Source: Caldiserica bacterium UBA4770 (GTDB lineage Bacteria; Caldisericota; Caldisericia; Caldisericales; Caldisericaceae). Taken from it: a stretch of 39,292 nucleotides of DNA. Position numbers and translations under genes: made by a program. The notes under the pieces were generated by a model that made no database searches, was not told the origin of the DNA, and saw only the letters and a list, made by a program, of their open reading frames with translations. The stretch spans positions 226 through 39,517 of the forward strand of contig DHHO01000013.1 of assembly GCA_002403335.1 (NCBI GenBank), written 5' to 3'. This document shows, in pieces, positions 17,001-24,498 of this stretch (position 1 is its first letter; every line of letters starts with the position of its first letter).

Positions 17001-17793
17001 TGAAGCTGATTGGATATATCCTTTCACAAAATCTGGCAGGTACTATGTTTGGGCAGATATGGGTGAATATTGCGATTATCCTTGTGGCTGGTATGGAATA
17101 AACACTGAGGAGTACTTTGAAGCAATTTATGTTGCACCAGTTCTTGACACCACTGCTCCTGTTGTTGATGTAACTGCCCCAGCAGATGGTGCTGAAGTCA
17201 GCACCGCTGTGGTAACAGTTTCTGGTAAAGTAACTGATGATGTTGGTGTTGTTTCTCTCCAGATTGGTGCAACAAGAGTTGACTTTGCACCAGATGGAGC
17301 ATTCACAGCTAAGGTTGATCTTGTTGAAGGTGAAAACATCATTAAGGTTGTTGCATTTGATGCGGCTGGTAATAAGGGTGAAAAGGATATTACGGTTACC
17401 TACACAGCTCCCAAGGTTACTGTTGTTAAGGTTCAGATTGGTTCTGACATAATGACTGTTAACGGCAAGGCTGTTCAGATTGATGCTCCAGCAGAGATAG
17501 TGAATGGAAGAACATTCCTGCCTCTCAGAGCAATTTCTGAAGCTTTAGGCGCAACAGTAGAGTGGATTCCTGATACTCAGGGAGTTACAGTTATCCTTGG
17601 TGAAAACACTATCGGACTTCAGATTGGCAACACCTCAGCAGTGGTTAACGGAGTAATTATGATTCTTGATGCTGCTCCATACATTAAGAATGATAGAACG
17701 ATGGTTCCTTTCCGTCTCATTGCTGAAGGTCTTGGCGCAACAGTTGAGTGGGATCCAGGACTGAGAATTGTTACTGTTACTCTTGCACAATAG
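14083..17793 (+). CDS. Large cysteine-rich secreted S-layer-like protein with stalk domains
   Basis: A 1236-residue exported protein, probably a major cell-surface or S-layer component. A signal peptide (MKKFLSILLTVTMIFSLVAA, cleavage likely after SASAA-type TASAA) is followed by about 1000 residues of beta-rich sequence with about 22 cysteines, for example ACC, CSC and DCC clusters. Around 1020-1115 is an Ig-like domain opening with DTTAPVVDVTAP. Two copper-amine-oxidase-N-like stalk domains close the protein (from about 1120), with NGRTFLPLRAISEALGA and NDRTMVPFRLIAEGLGA. Codon choice is rich in AAC, ATC and TTC compared with neighbours, which suggests high expression. A sigma-54 promoter, a long leader, AAAGGAGG and a strong terminator frame it as a single-gene unit. 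It is paralogous to the gene at 24499. Confidence 0.85.
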   Translation: MKKFLSILLTVTMIFSLVAAFRVPTASAAPSVATLTSGTTLSATTVLPYYNPTPTFGTPASGTPLTIIAGKLFKMGDIITGYLNEAPTAPWQVILEETGGADVETVNMAGGSVNFSISTGNVSRDGDYRLHFVGTGFDFYVAGIYIQYNIVFSASTLQTCGTSQTISGWITRGSGQTVLVPVNVFVAYPDHSLAGYTTIPANSSGQFTITFPSDGPDVDTLPDIGSFRVYVRDGYGTAENDAMIYKVLSNVPTLSMTLSTYVNPVFIYKNQAAQPVLLHLVNQDGDPVTGLAQTDWTVTGATVTGYNEISPGFYRFLLSVGNVVDVRFTATQTVYGTSVPSNTLVINTRDKGVYNPYVDVTAIYAIPPYGSGPTTYLAQNVYDKLPCTIGNAFEVTADYWLPIDPDNWYIYDFSYTVKSFVTENGEPVENKFGIKNIGTDRYLVTGNGTITVDVSFVAWERANKDCDDWWIYTGANNGWAWDYIDEETMAYNACCDTWSKQFTICEVNSCDIASVTLSGGNEIDAKTVEVGKKVNVGISPKQQGITTEEYDLSCSCPYDVVWMYMVDGNGNKVPSAFTIDTWPLGTTTVTDIWYNPNNAAGTGIPDLPITFQPTTVPEAVDCPFNLRGVTFNYPTGTDCGYTLVVKMFGRHRDYNACNEIITTWPMIGEQINPITVLPSVTKLTATGEIWEGQTDPDEILAGIATVIDITNPGFTLGTPNWEFYLNGVAVSGVGVSSLPDGGYRFSGICLDDEGTFEIYGYAYGTGCTKKEEITLTFTVRKPEFTVKIGLLDGSVIDNDNILTTGFPEVVYVTPVDPRGVHDFTNDTWSLYAEEVLNDCDLPVASICTYGVAGDCCGGHGGLQIVGYDNPCLEDAPLVDLYFVSPCGAYIYVDTFTLVPPTIKVTLEDIYGNEIEKAPVTVPPTNTHVIFNVKDAHGHGAPDVEVEVTFGGISGSAQGYTSIDLPNGITNNDGEADWIYPFTKSGRYYVWADMGEYCDYPCGWYGINTEEYFEAIYVAPVLDTTAPVVDVTAPADGAEVSTAVVTVSGKVTDDVGVVSLQIGATRVDFAPDGAFTAKVDLVEGENIIKVVAFDAAGNKGEKDITVTYTAPKVTVVKVQIGSDIMTVNGKAVQIDAPAEIVNGRTFLPLRAISEALGATVEWIPDTQGVTVILGENTIGLQIGNTSAVVNGVIMILDAAPYIKNDRTMVPFRLIAEGLGATVEWDPGLRIVTVTLAQ

Positions 17794-17813
17794 ATTCAGA
17801 TATAGTTAATACA

Positions 17814-17841
17814 AGCCCCTGCGATATGCAGGGGCTTTTTT
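17814..17841 (+). terminator. Rho-independent terminator
   Basis: A perfect 9-bp stem AGCCCCTGC / GCAGGGGCT with loop GATAT is followed by a run of T residues. It lies 20 bp after the stop codon of the surface protein, so that mRNA ends before the next repeat. Confidence 0.95.
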
Positions 17842-17844
17842 CAT

Positions 17845-18231
17845 TTCGAAGAGGTAAACTGACCCCCTTCGAACTTTCCCCGAAATCTTCTGTTTGTCAT
17901 TGCGCAATCCTTTCCTTGACGCAGTCAAGTAACCGTGTCTTTTACGGTTGAAGCAATCTCGTCTTTAATGTCTTTTGGGTGGAGTATTGAGGAGAGTACT
18001 CTCACCTCCTCAAATTGGGAAAGGCGAGATTGCCACGGCTTCTTCGAAGCCTCGCAATGACAGACGAATGGTAACGGCGAGACTGCTTCGTCACTCCACT
18101 TCGTTTCGTTCCTCGCAGTGACAAAGAGAGCAAAAGGAGGGACTGCCACCCGCTACGGCTTCGGCTTATTGCGCTCGCAATGACAAAAAAACGACGCTTG
18201 CAGTAACCAAAAAAAGGTACTTGCTGTGACA
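17845..18231 (+). repeat. R1 repeat cluster
   Basis: It begins with the TTCGAAG...CTTCGAA module, then a full R1 unit from about 17895 to 18062. This copy has side hairpin CTTGAC-GCA-GTCAAG and, in place of the GGCA/TGCC stem, the different stem AACCGT-GTCTTTT-ACGGTT (17931-17949). The central GAGGAG hairpin, the CGAGATTGC arm and the GGCTTC-TTC-GAAGCC hairpin follow. Extra right arms run to 18231 and end in GCAGTGACA, GCAATGACA or a degraded form. Confidence 0.8.
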
Positions 18232-18262
18232 GATAATGTGAAAGGTGATTGCTTTGTATGAT

Positions 18263-18291
18263 TTGCTTTTTAGTAAGAAAAGTTTTATAAT
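18263..18291 (+). promoter_or_regulatory. Sigma-70-type promoter
   Basis: TTGCTT and a perfect TATAAT are separated by 17 bp. Transcription would begin about 18298, only about 20 nt before the chosen GTG start at 18319, so the leader is very short, in contrast to the neighbouring S-layer-like gene. Confidence 0.7.
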
Positions 18292-18318
18292 ACCAAAATC
18301 AGGTTTTTGGAGGTTATT

Positions 18319-21132
18319 GTGAAAAGGATCTTGATTTTAATTATAATGATATTACTCTCAATTTTTGGAGCGTTTCCGAGAACGACCCTTGGAGACGTTG
18401 AAATAAAAAACGTGACTGTATCTCCTGTAACAATTGATTCAATTGCTCAATACACAGTTTATATCGTCCTTCACAAAGACCTTAACAGAGGTGAAAACTT
18501 ATACATTAAATTTCCTTCCGAGTGCACAATACCTCAGAGCATAAATAAAGAACTTGTTGAAATCGCAAGTTATAAACCTTCTTCAGTAATAGTTCAGGGA
18601 AACCTTGTCACTCTCACTTTGAGCGAGCCCCTGCTTCAAAATCAGGGAGCAGGCACAGGCGGTGTTGCAGTTGTTTTTTCTTCGTCCCTCGGAATAAAAA
18701 ATCCTTCTTCTCCTGATGTTTACTTAATTGAAGTGTGGACAACAACTGAACCAAATCATTCAAGCTACTCGTTTTATATTGGAGTAGGTACACAGGGCTC
18801 TACTGTAGCAGGGCTTAATGTGATTTTGTATGACAGCAACGCAGGGAAAAATGCAAGATATGACATTTCATTTACTGTTACAATGGGCGGGGCACTAATC
18901 CCTGGTGACTATATAGATGTATTTTTCCCTAAAGGAACTACACTCCCCAAAACTCCTGATTTATCAAAGGTTCTTATTAATTTAGCCAATCCATCAATTG
19001 TGAGTGTACAGGACAGAAGAGTGAGGGTATATGTTCCTGAAACTCGTTTTATTGCTCCGGGTGCTACCTGCACAATAATTTTTCTTCAGGATTTTGGGAT
19101 TATAAATCCAGAGTTTACAGGTAATTTTGCAGTTCAAGTTGCAACGAGCAAGGATACAGGACTTGCAACTTCAAATCTCTACACTCTTTATGGCACGCCT
19201 GTTCAGTCTCTCAATATAACTGCAGTTCCTTCTTCCCAGAAGATGAATGCCGAATATACAATCGAATTCAAAACTTCTCAGATAACTGGGTTACTTACAC
19301 GTGATAAGAGTAAAATTAACATTAAATTTGCAGATGCCTTTGTTCTCCCGCAATTTGTGAAACCAGGTGCCATTTTTGTTAATGAAACGCCTTGTACCAA
19401 TGTTACAATTTCATCCAATACGATTACTTTGATCTCTCCTGTTGATATTTCTGCAAATTCATTGGTTACAATTCTAGTTAAAAAAGATTTTGGTATAATC
19501 AATCCAGATATTGTAGGAACTTATGAAGTGTTTCTCAATACTTTATCAGATGCAGTGTATGTGAGTGATAATGTTTCGATTACCCCATCGACTATCTCAG
19601 AACCTTCAGTTCAGCTTTCCAACAGCTCTGCAGGGCAGATAAGTGCCTATAATATTTCCTTTACTACAGGAGTAAGCGGAAACCTTCTGCCTGGAATAGA
19701 CAGAGTTAATGTAGTTTTGCCTATTGGGACAACTATTCCTTCCTTAATTGCGAGTTCTTCAGTCCTTATAAATAACATTCCTACCACTCTTATTGAAATT
19801 TCAGGTACGACCCTTACCATAACGACACCTGTGGAGGTCAAACCAAACGAAGTCGTTACTATTTCCATCACAGAAGGAGCTGGTATTAGGAATCCAGTTA
19901 AGTCGGGCAATTATGTAATATATGTTTTTACAACAAAAGAGCAAACATCAGTTGTATCTGATCCGTACACAATAAAGAATGTTCCTAAAACCACGATTAA
20001 GATAAGCCCTGAAATGCCAGATGGCTTAAACGGGTTTTATAAGACTAAGCCTTCTGTAACTTTTACTGCAACAAGTGCAACTGACCCGAATCCGACGATT
20101 TATTATTATTTTGATGGGAACTCTCCTACCGTATATTCTGAAAGTTCGATAGTTTCACCTGAGGGAATTCATACTCTTTACTACTATGCAGTGGATAAAG
20201 AAGATCACAAAGAGGAAGTCAGGTCAATTCAAATTAAGGTTGACACGATTCCTCCAGTGATTTCTGTATTGAGTCCCCAGAATAATGCAGTTTTGAATAG
20301 TTCAACAGTTTTTGTAAAGGGTAATGTAGACCCAGGGTCAAGCCTGAAAATAAATGGGGAAATAGTTCAGGTAGATGGGCTTGGAAATTTTGAAACTACC
20401 CTTAAGCTTCAGAATAACCCCGATGTTATTAATGTATTTGCAACTGACTTTGCAGGCAATAGTGCCCAGGTTGCCATAACAGTTTCCTTTGATACCACTC
20501 CACCATCTCTTACAATTACAAAGCCTGTTATGTTTCAGCAAGTATCTAAGCTCCCTCTGATTGTTGAAGGTAAAACAGAGAAGGGCGCAAGTGTTACAGT
20601 TAATGGAAGCTCTGCAACCGTAAATGAAGATGGAAGTTTCGCTTTTTCCGTGCAAAGCCTTCAGGAAGGTGCACTTTCCGTAATTGAGGTTATTTCAACA
20701 GATTCTGCAGGGAACTCTACAAAAAAACCTGTAAGCGTGAAATACTCAAAGTCGATTGTTATGAAACTTCAGGTCGGTAATAAATCCGCCCTTATAAATA
20801 ACGAGACTTCATTGCTTGAGGCAGCACCCGTCATTAGGGATAATAGGACTATGGTTCCTTTACGCTTTATTGGTGAGGCATTTGGTGCAGAGTTTACCTA
20901 TGACCCTATTTTTAAGATTATTGACATAAATTTTGGAAGTGATAAAATAAAGATGCAGATAGGCAAGAAAACTGCTATTGTGAATGGTATAGAAATTGTG
21001 CTTGATGTTACACCTTACATTGTAAACGGGAGGACTCTTGTACCAATAAGGTTTATTTCGGAAATATTCGGGGCACAGGTGGTATGGGATGGAACGACAA
21101 GGACTGTTACAATTGTCTATCCCAAGGCATAA
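18319..21132 (+). CDS. Secreted repeat protein with Ig-like and stalk domains (copy A)
   Basis: A 937-residue exported protein of unknown function. The signal peptide covers about residues 1-25 (hydrophobic LILIIMILLSIFGAF). Four repeats of roughly 125 residues follow, each closing on the motif GI-x-NP with G and Y or F soon after (GIKNP, GIINP, GIINP, GIRNP). Then comes a domain containing YYYFDG and GIHTLYYYAVD, two Ig-like domains opening with DTIPPVISV and DTTPPSLTI, and two stalk domains with DNRTMVPLRFIGEAFGA and NGRTLVPIRFISEIFGA. The frame opens at TTG 18307, but GGAGG lies five bases before the GTG at 18319, which is therefore the better start. The next gene is 12 bp downstream and is a paralog, so the two are an operon from a tandem duplication. 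Confidence 0.82.
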   Translation: MKRILILIIMILLSIFGAFPRTTLGDVEIKNVTVSPVTIDSIAQYTVYIVLHKDLNRGENLYIKFPSECTIPQSINKELVEIASYKPSSVIVQGNLVTLTLSEPLLQNQGAGTGGVAVVFSSSLGIKNPSSPDVYLIEVWTTTEPNHSSYSFYIGVGTQGSTVAGLNVILYDSNAGKNARYDISFTVTMGGALIPGDYIDVFFPKGTTLPKTPDLSKVLINLANPSIVSVQDRRVRVYVPETRFIAPGATCTIIFLQDFGIINPEFTGNFAVQVATSKDTGLATSNLYTLYGTPVQSLNITAVPSSQKMNAEYTIEFKTSQITGLLTRDKSKINIKFADAFVLPQFVKPGAIFVNETPCTNVTISSNTITLISPVDISANSLVTILVKKDFGIINPDIVGTYEVFLNTLSDAVYVSDNVSITPSTISEPSVQLSNSSAGQISAYNISFTTGVSGNLLPGIDRVNVVLPIGTTIPSLIASSSVLINNIPTTLIEISGTTLTITTPVEVKPNEVVTISITEGAGIRNPVKSGNYVIYVFTTKEQTSVVSDPYTIKNVPKTTIKISPEMPDGLNGFYKTKPSVTFTATSATDPNPTIYYYFDGNSPTVYSESSIVSPEGIHTLYYYAVDKEDHKEEVRSIQIKVDTIPPVISVLSPQNNAVLNSSTVFVKGNVDPGSSLKINGEIVQVDGLGNFETTLKLQNNPDVINVFATDFAGNSAQVAITVSFDTTPPSLTITKPVMFQQVSKLPLIVEGKTEKGASVTVNGSSATVNEDGSFAFSVQSLQEGALSVIEVISTDSAGNSTKKPVSVKYSKSIVMKLQVGNKSALINNETSLLEAAPVIRDNRTMVPLRFIGEAFGAEFTYDPIFKIIDINFGSDKIKMQIGKKTAIVNGIEIVLDVTPYIVNGRTLVPIRFISEIFGAQVVWDGTTRTVTIVYPKA

Positions 21133-21144
21133 ACAGGAGGATGA

Positions 21145-24000
21145 ATGAAGATGAAGAGTTTCTTCTTTAAAATATGTATAGTATTAATTATTGTTCTAAT
21201 ACCCTTGAATTTTCTTGGTTTTTATAAGGGTTTTTCTGCTAAAGCTTCAGGTATTGTTATAAACAATTCTTTTACAGTGGCTATCACTCCTAATAATGCA
21301 GGAAAAATAGCTGAATATCACCTTGACGGAATTATTGCAGTGGATAGTATCGATGAGATAATATTAAAATTCAGAAAAGATGCGACCTTTACTTTTGCTC
21401 ATCCTATGACAGAATCCATTTTAGTAAACGAAAAAGCTGTATCTAAGGTATCAATTGGAAGCGATGAATATTACGGAGTGATCTGCCGAATTACTCTCTC
21501 CGAAAAGTTAGAAAAAGGGGAAAAAATAGACATTTTGATTAAGAAAGAGGCTGGTATAAGAAACCCAGTTTCCCCAGGAGTCTGTTATAAGGTGGTAATG
21601 CAGGGTATTTTAAAGTCCTACATTGTTTTTGAGCTTGAATCCGATAAATACATAATTAGTGTTTCTTCAGTAGACGATGTGAATGTAAAGGTTAATCCTC
21701 CAACAAAAGGTTTTAACGCTGGTTATAATATTAGGTTTATTACTGGGGTTCTTGGCAAGATGTTCTCTGGGGATGATGGAGATAGTATTTTTATATCGTT
21801 TGCGGAAGGAACATACGTCCCGGAAATTACTAAATCTTCGTTGAGGTACGTTAAGATAAATGGTTACCGGGTATTTGATAATTCTGTGAAGAAGGTAAAT
21901 AGCCACACGCTGGAAATAGCAGTTAATGGTGATATATCTCCTCTCTCGAATGTTGAAATTGAAATTTCGGAAGAATTTGGAATTATTAATCCTAAAATTG
22001 CAGGTAAAAAGACTATTTTGGTTTCTACTACTGCTGAACCTACCTTTGTTGAATCCGAACCTTACGAAATTTTTGAGCCTGAAATTCAGAATCTTTCAGT
22101 TTCACTTGCGCCTGATTCGATTGTCACTGAACCTGAGATAAACATTTCTTTTAAAACTTCTCCAGTAGGTCATCTCCTCAGAGGAGATAAAATTTATATG
22201 GAGTTCCCACAGGGGTTTTATCTTGAGGGGATAAACCCTTCAGGGGGATCTTTCGTAAATGGAAAAGAGACAGATGCATTTGTTCAGGGCAATACCTTGC
22301 AAATAGTTGCTCCTGAGGACATATTGTCCTCAACTGTTGTAGAAATAAAAATCTCGGAGAGTCCTCATATTAAAAACCCCACAATAGCAGGGGATTATGT
22401 TGTGAATGTCTGGACAGATAGTGATAGCTCCAGATCCCCATTTTCAGTAAGTATTAAAGAGTCGTTTGTGTCCGAGGTTCATCTTGAAGCTCTCTATTCA
22501 GGATCAAATTCTGTGAATGAATTCATGATTTTTTTTAAGAACGGTCCCGTATATACTCTGGCTCAAAATGTTGATAGTATCATATTAAAATTTGATGATG
22601 GATTTGTGTTGCCTGACGTTCCTTCCCAAAACCTCATTACAGTAAATGGCAAAGTTGCTCCAACTGTTTCAAGAGAAGTTTACGCTTTATATATAACTAC
22701 ACCCCTTGACATTCTACCTTTAAGCACTGTTGAAGTTAAAATCCCAGAAGAATTTGGCATAAAGAACCCTGGGGAACTTGGGGAATATGGAGTAAAGGTT
22801 TCTACTTCCAGGGAACCTACAGAGATTGAAAGCAACAAATTAAAAATAACTCCGCTTCCTGTCGTGGAGTTTACCATTAACCCACAAGCACCAGATGGTC
22901 AGAATGGCTATTATAAAACAAATCCAGAGATAATGCTGTCCACTTCAAATGGAGTTAAGGTCTTCTATAAAATTGACGATGGTGAGTTCAGCGAATTTGC
23001 TCAGACGTTCAAAATGCCAGAGGGAACTCATTTCTTATTTGTTTATGCAGTTGACAGTAGCGGAAACAAAGGAGATATTGTAAAGAAAGAGTTTGCAGTT
23101 GATACAACGCCCCCAGAGGTAAAATTTAACAATACGAATTCAAACCCTGTGTTCAGGGGAAGCCCTGGGAAACTTTTAGGGAGTGTTTCTGAGCCGTGCA
23201 CTTTGAAGATAAATGAAGTTATCCTTGAGCTAAAGGATAATCTGAATTTTGAGGTAGAGCTAAATGTTTATGAAGGAATGCCAATTGCCATATATGCAAG
23301 GGACCTTGCAGGGAATGCATCTACCCTTCTTTTAACAGCTCATATTGATAGCATTCCACCTGTCATAACTTTCTTGAACAGCGTAGCTAAGCTTCAAGGG
23401 CTTAATATTAACTCCGTTGAAACAACTGAATCTACTTATACAGTACAGGTCAAACTTGATGAGAAGGGCAAAGTGTTTATTGATTCAAATGAGATGTATT
23501 TTGATGGAGACGCATACTCTTATACTGCAAATCTTATTGAAGGTGACAACCAGTTTATTATAAAAGCGGTTGACTCTGCAGGGAATGAGACTGTGGAAAC
23601 ACTTGTTGTAAAAAAGGTGAATGAAAAGAAAATTGTGCTCCAGATAGGTAGCAATCTTGCATCAGTTGGAAGCGAAACCATTGAGCTTGAAGCTGCCCCC
23701 TTTATTGAAAAAGGGTTTACTCTGGTACCTTTGCGTTTTATTTCTGAAGCATTTGGTGCTTTAGTGGACTGGAACGATGCCCTAAAGGTCATCACCATTA
23801 ATTACAGAACTCTAACAATTCAGCTTCAGGTTGACTCAAATGTTGTACTTGTCGGCACTGAGTTTAAAAAACTTGATGTACCTCCAAAAATAGTAAATGG
23901 CAGAACTTTTGTGCCAATTCGCTTTATTTCTGAAACCTTTGGTGCAGAAGTTCTCTGGGATAGTACGACAAAGACCATTACGATAACATATAAACCTTAG
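21145..24000 (+). CDS. Secreted repeat protein with Ig-like and stalk domains (copy B)
   Basis: A 951-residue paralog of the preceding gene with the same order of parts. It has a signal peptide, four repeats closing on GIRNP, GIINP, HIKNP and GIKNP, and a domain with VFYKIDDGEF and GTHFLFVYAVD. Ig-like segments after DTTPPEVKF and DSIPPVITF come next, followed by two C-terminal stalk domains (RFISEAFGA and RFISETFGA). AGGAGG sits just upstream; the ATG at 21145 or the in-frame ATG at 21151 could be used, the second having the more usual spacing. It is co-transcribed with copy A and followed by a strong terminator. Function is unknown; envelope display or polymer binding is likely from the domain types. 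Confidence 0.82.
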   Translation: MKMKSFFFKICIVLIIVLIPLNFLGFYKGFSAKASGIVINNSFTVAITPNNAGKIAEYHLDGIIAVDSIDEIILKFRKDATFTFAHPMTESILVNEKAVSKVSIGSDEYYGVICRITLSEKLEKGEKIDILIKKEAGIRNPVSPGVCYKVVMQGILKSYIVFELESDKYIISVSSVDDVNVKVNPPTKGFNAGYNIRFITGVLGKMFSGDDGDSIFISFAEGTYVPEITKSSLRYVKINGYRVFDNSVKKVNSHTLEIAVNGDISPLSNVEIEISEEFGIINPKIAGKKTILVSTTAEPTFVESEPYEIFEPEIQNLSVSLAPDSIVTEPEINISFKTSPVGHLLRGDKIYMEFPQGFYLEGINPSGGSFVNGKETDAFVQGNTLQIVAPEDILSSTVVEIKISESPHIKNPTIAGDYVVNVWTDSDSSRSPFSVSIKESFVSEVHLEALYSGSNSVNEFMIFFKNGPVYTLAQNVDSIILKFDDGFVLPDVPSQNLITVNGKVAPTVSREVYALYITTPLDILPLSTVEVKIPEEFGIKNPGELGEYGVKVSTSREPTEIESNKLKITPLPVVEFTINPQAPDGQNGYYKTNPEIMLSTSNGVKVFYKIDDGEFSEFAQTFKMPEGTHFLFVYAVDSSGNKGDIVKKEFAVDTTPPEVKFNNTNSNPVFRGSPGKLLGSVSEPCTLKINEVILELKDNLNFEVELNVYEGMPIAIYARDLAGNASTLLLTAHIDSIPPVITFLNSVAKLQGLNINSVETTESTYTVQVKLDEKGKVFIDSNEMYFDGDAYSYTANLIEGDNQFIIKAVDSAGNETVETLVVKKVNEKKIVLQIGSNLASVGSETIELEAAPFIEKGFTLVPLRFISEAFGALVDWNDALKVITINYRTLTIQLQVDSNVVLVGTEFKKLDVPPKIVNGRTFVPIRFISETFGAEVLWDSTTKTITITYKP

Positions 24001-24028
24001 GCAATGTTTGGTGTTTGTAATAATGCTC

Positions 24029-24056
24029 AGGCAGGGTGAGATACCCTGCCTTTTTT
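24029..24056 (+). terminator. Rho-independent terminator
   Basis: A 9-bp perfect stem AGGCAGGGT / ACCCTGCCT with loop GAGAT and a T run ends the two-gene surface-protein operon 28 bp after its last stop codon. Confidence 0.95.
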
Positions 24057-24079
24057 GTGTAGTGTAAAGAAGGAGCCCC

Positions 24080-24388
24080 TCGCAAAGACGGCTCAGGATG
24101 ACATTCTTTTTCTTTGTCATTCCGAACTTTTCCCAAAGTCTTCTATTTGTCATTGCGCAATCCTTTCCTTTTTCGTGTCATTGCGCAATCTTTTCCTTGA
24201 CGAAGTCAAGCGGAGGCATGACTTTTGCCGACGAAGCAATCTCGTCTTTAATACTTTTTGGGTGGAGTATTGAGGAGGGTCTTTTCACCTCCTCAAATTG
24301 GAAAAGGCGAGATTGCCACGGCTTCTTCGAAGCCTCGCAATGACAAAAAACGACGTTCGCAATGACAAAAAAACGACCTGCAGTGACA
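24080..24388 (+). repeat. R1 repeat, best complete copy
   Basis: This is the clearest full R1 unit (24176-24345, 170 bp). Terminal inverted repeats TGTCATTGCG and CGCAATGACA pair perfectly over 10 bp. Inside them GCAATCTCG (24236-24244) pairs with CGAGATTGC (24308-24316), and GAGGAGG (24272-24278) pairs with CCTCCTC (24288-24294). Side hairpins are CTTGAC-GAA-GTCAAG (24196-24210), GGCA/TGCC (24215-24229) and GGCTTC-TTC-GAAGCC (24320-24334). The leading part carries the CCGAACTTTTCCC module and the trailing part two short right-end remnants. Confidence 0.85.
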
Positions 24389-24498
24389 AAGAGAGGAAAG
24401 GGTGATTACTGACCGAATAAAGAACGTTTGTAGCATTTGTTAAAAACTCGATTTTGGATTTTGAATAAAAGGTTTAAAATAATAACAGAGGTGTTGAG

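Noticed and set aside
18307..18318. TTG start for surface protein copy A
   Set aside because: The GTG at 18319 has GGAGG at ideal spacing, while the TTG overlaps that site.
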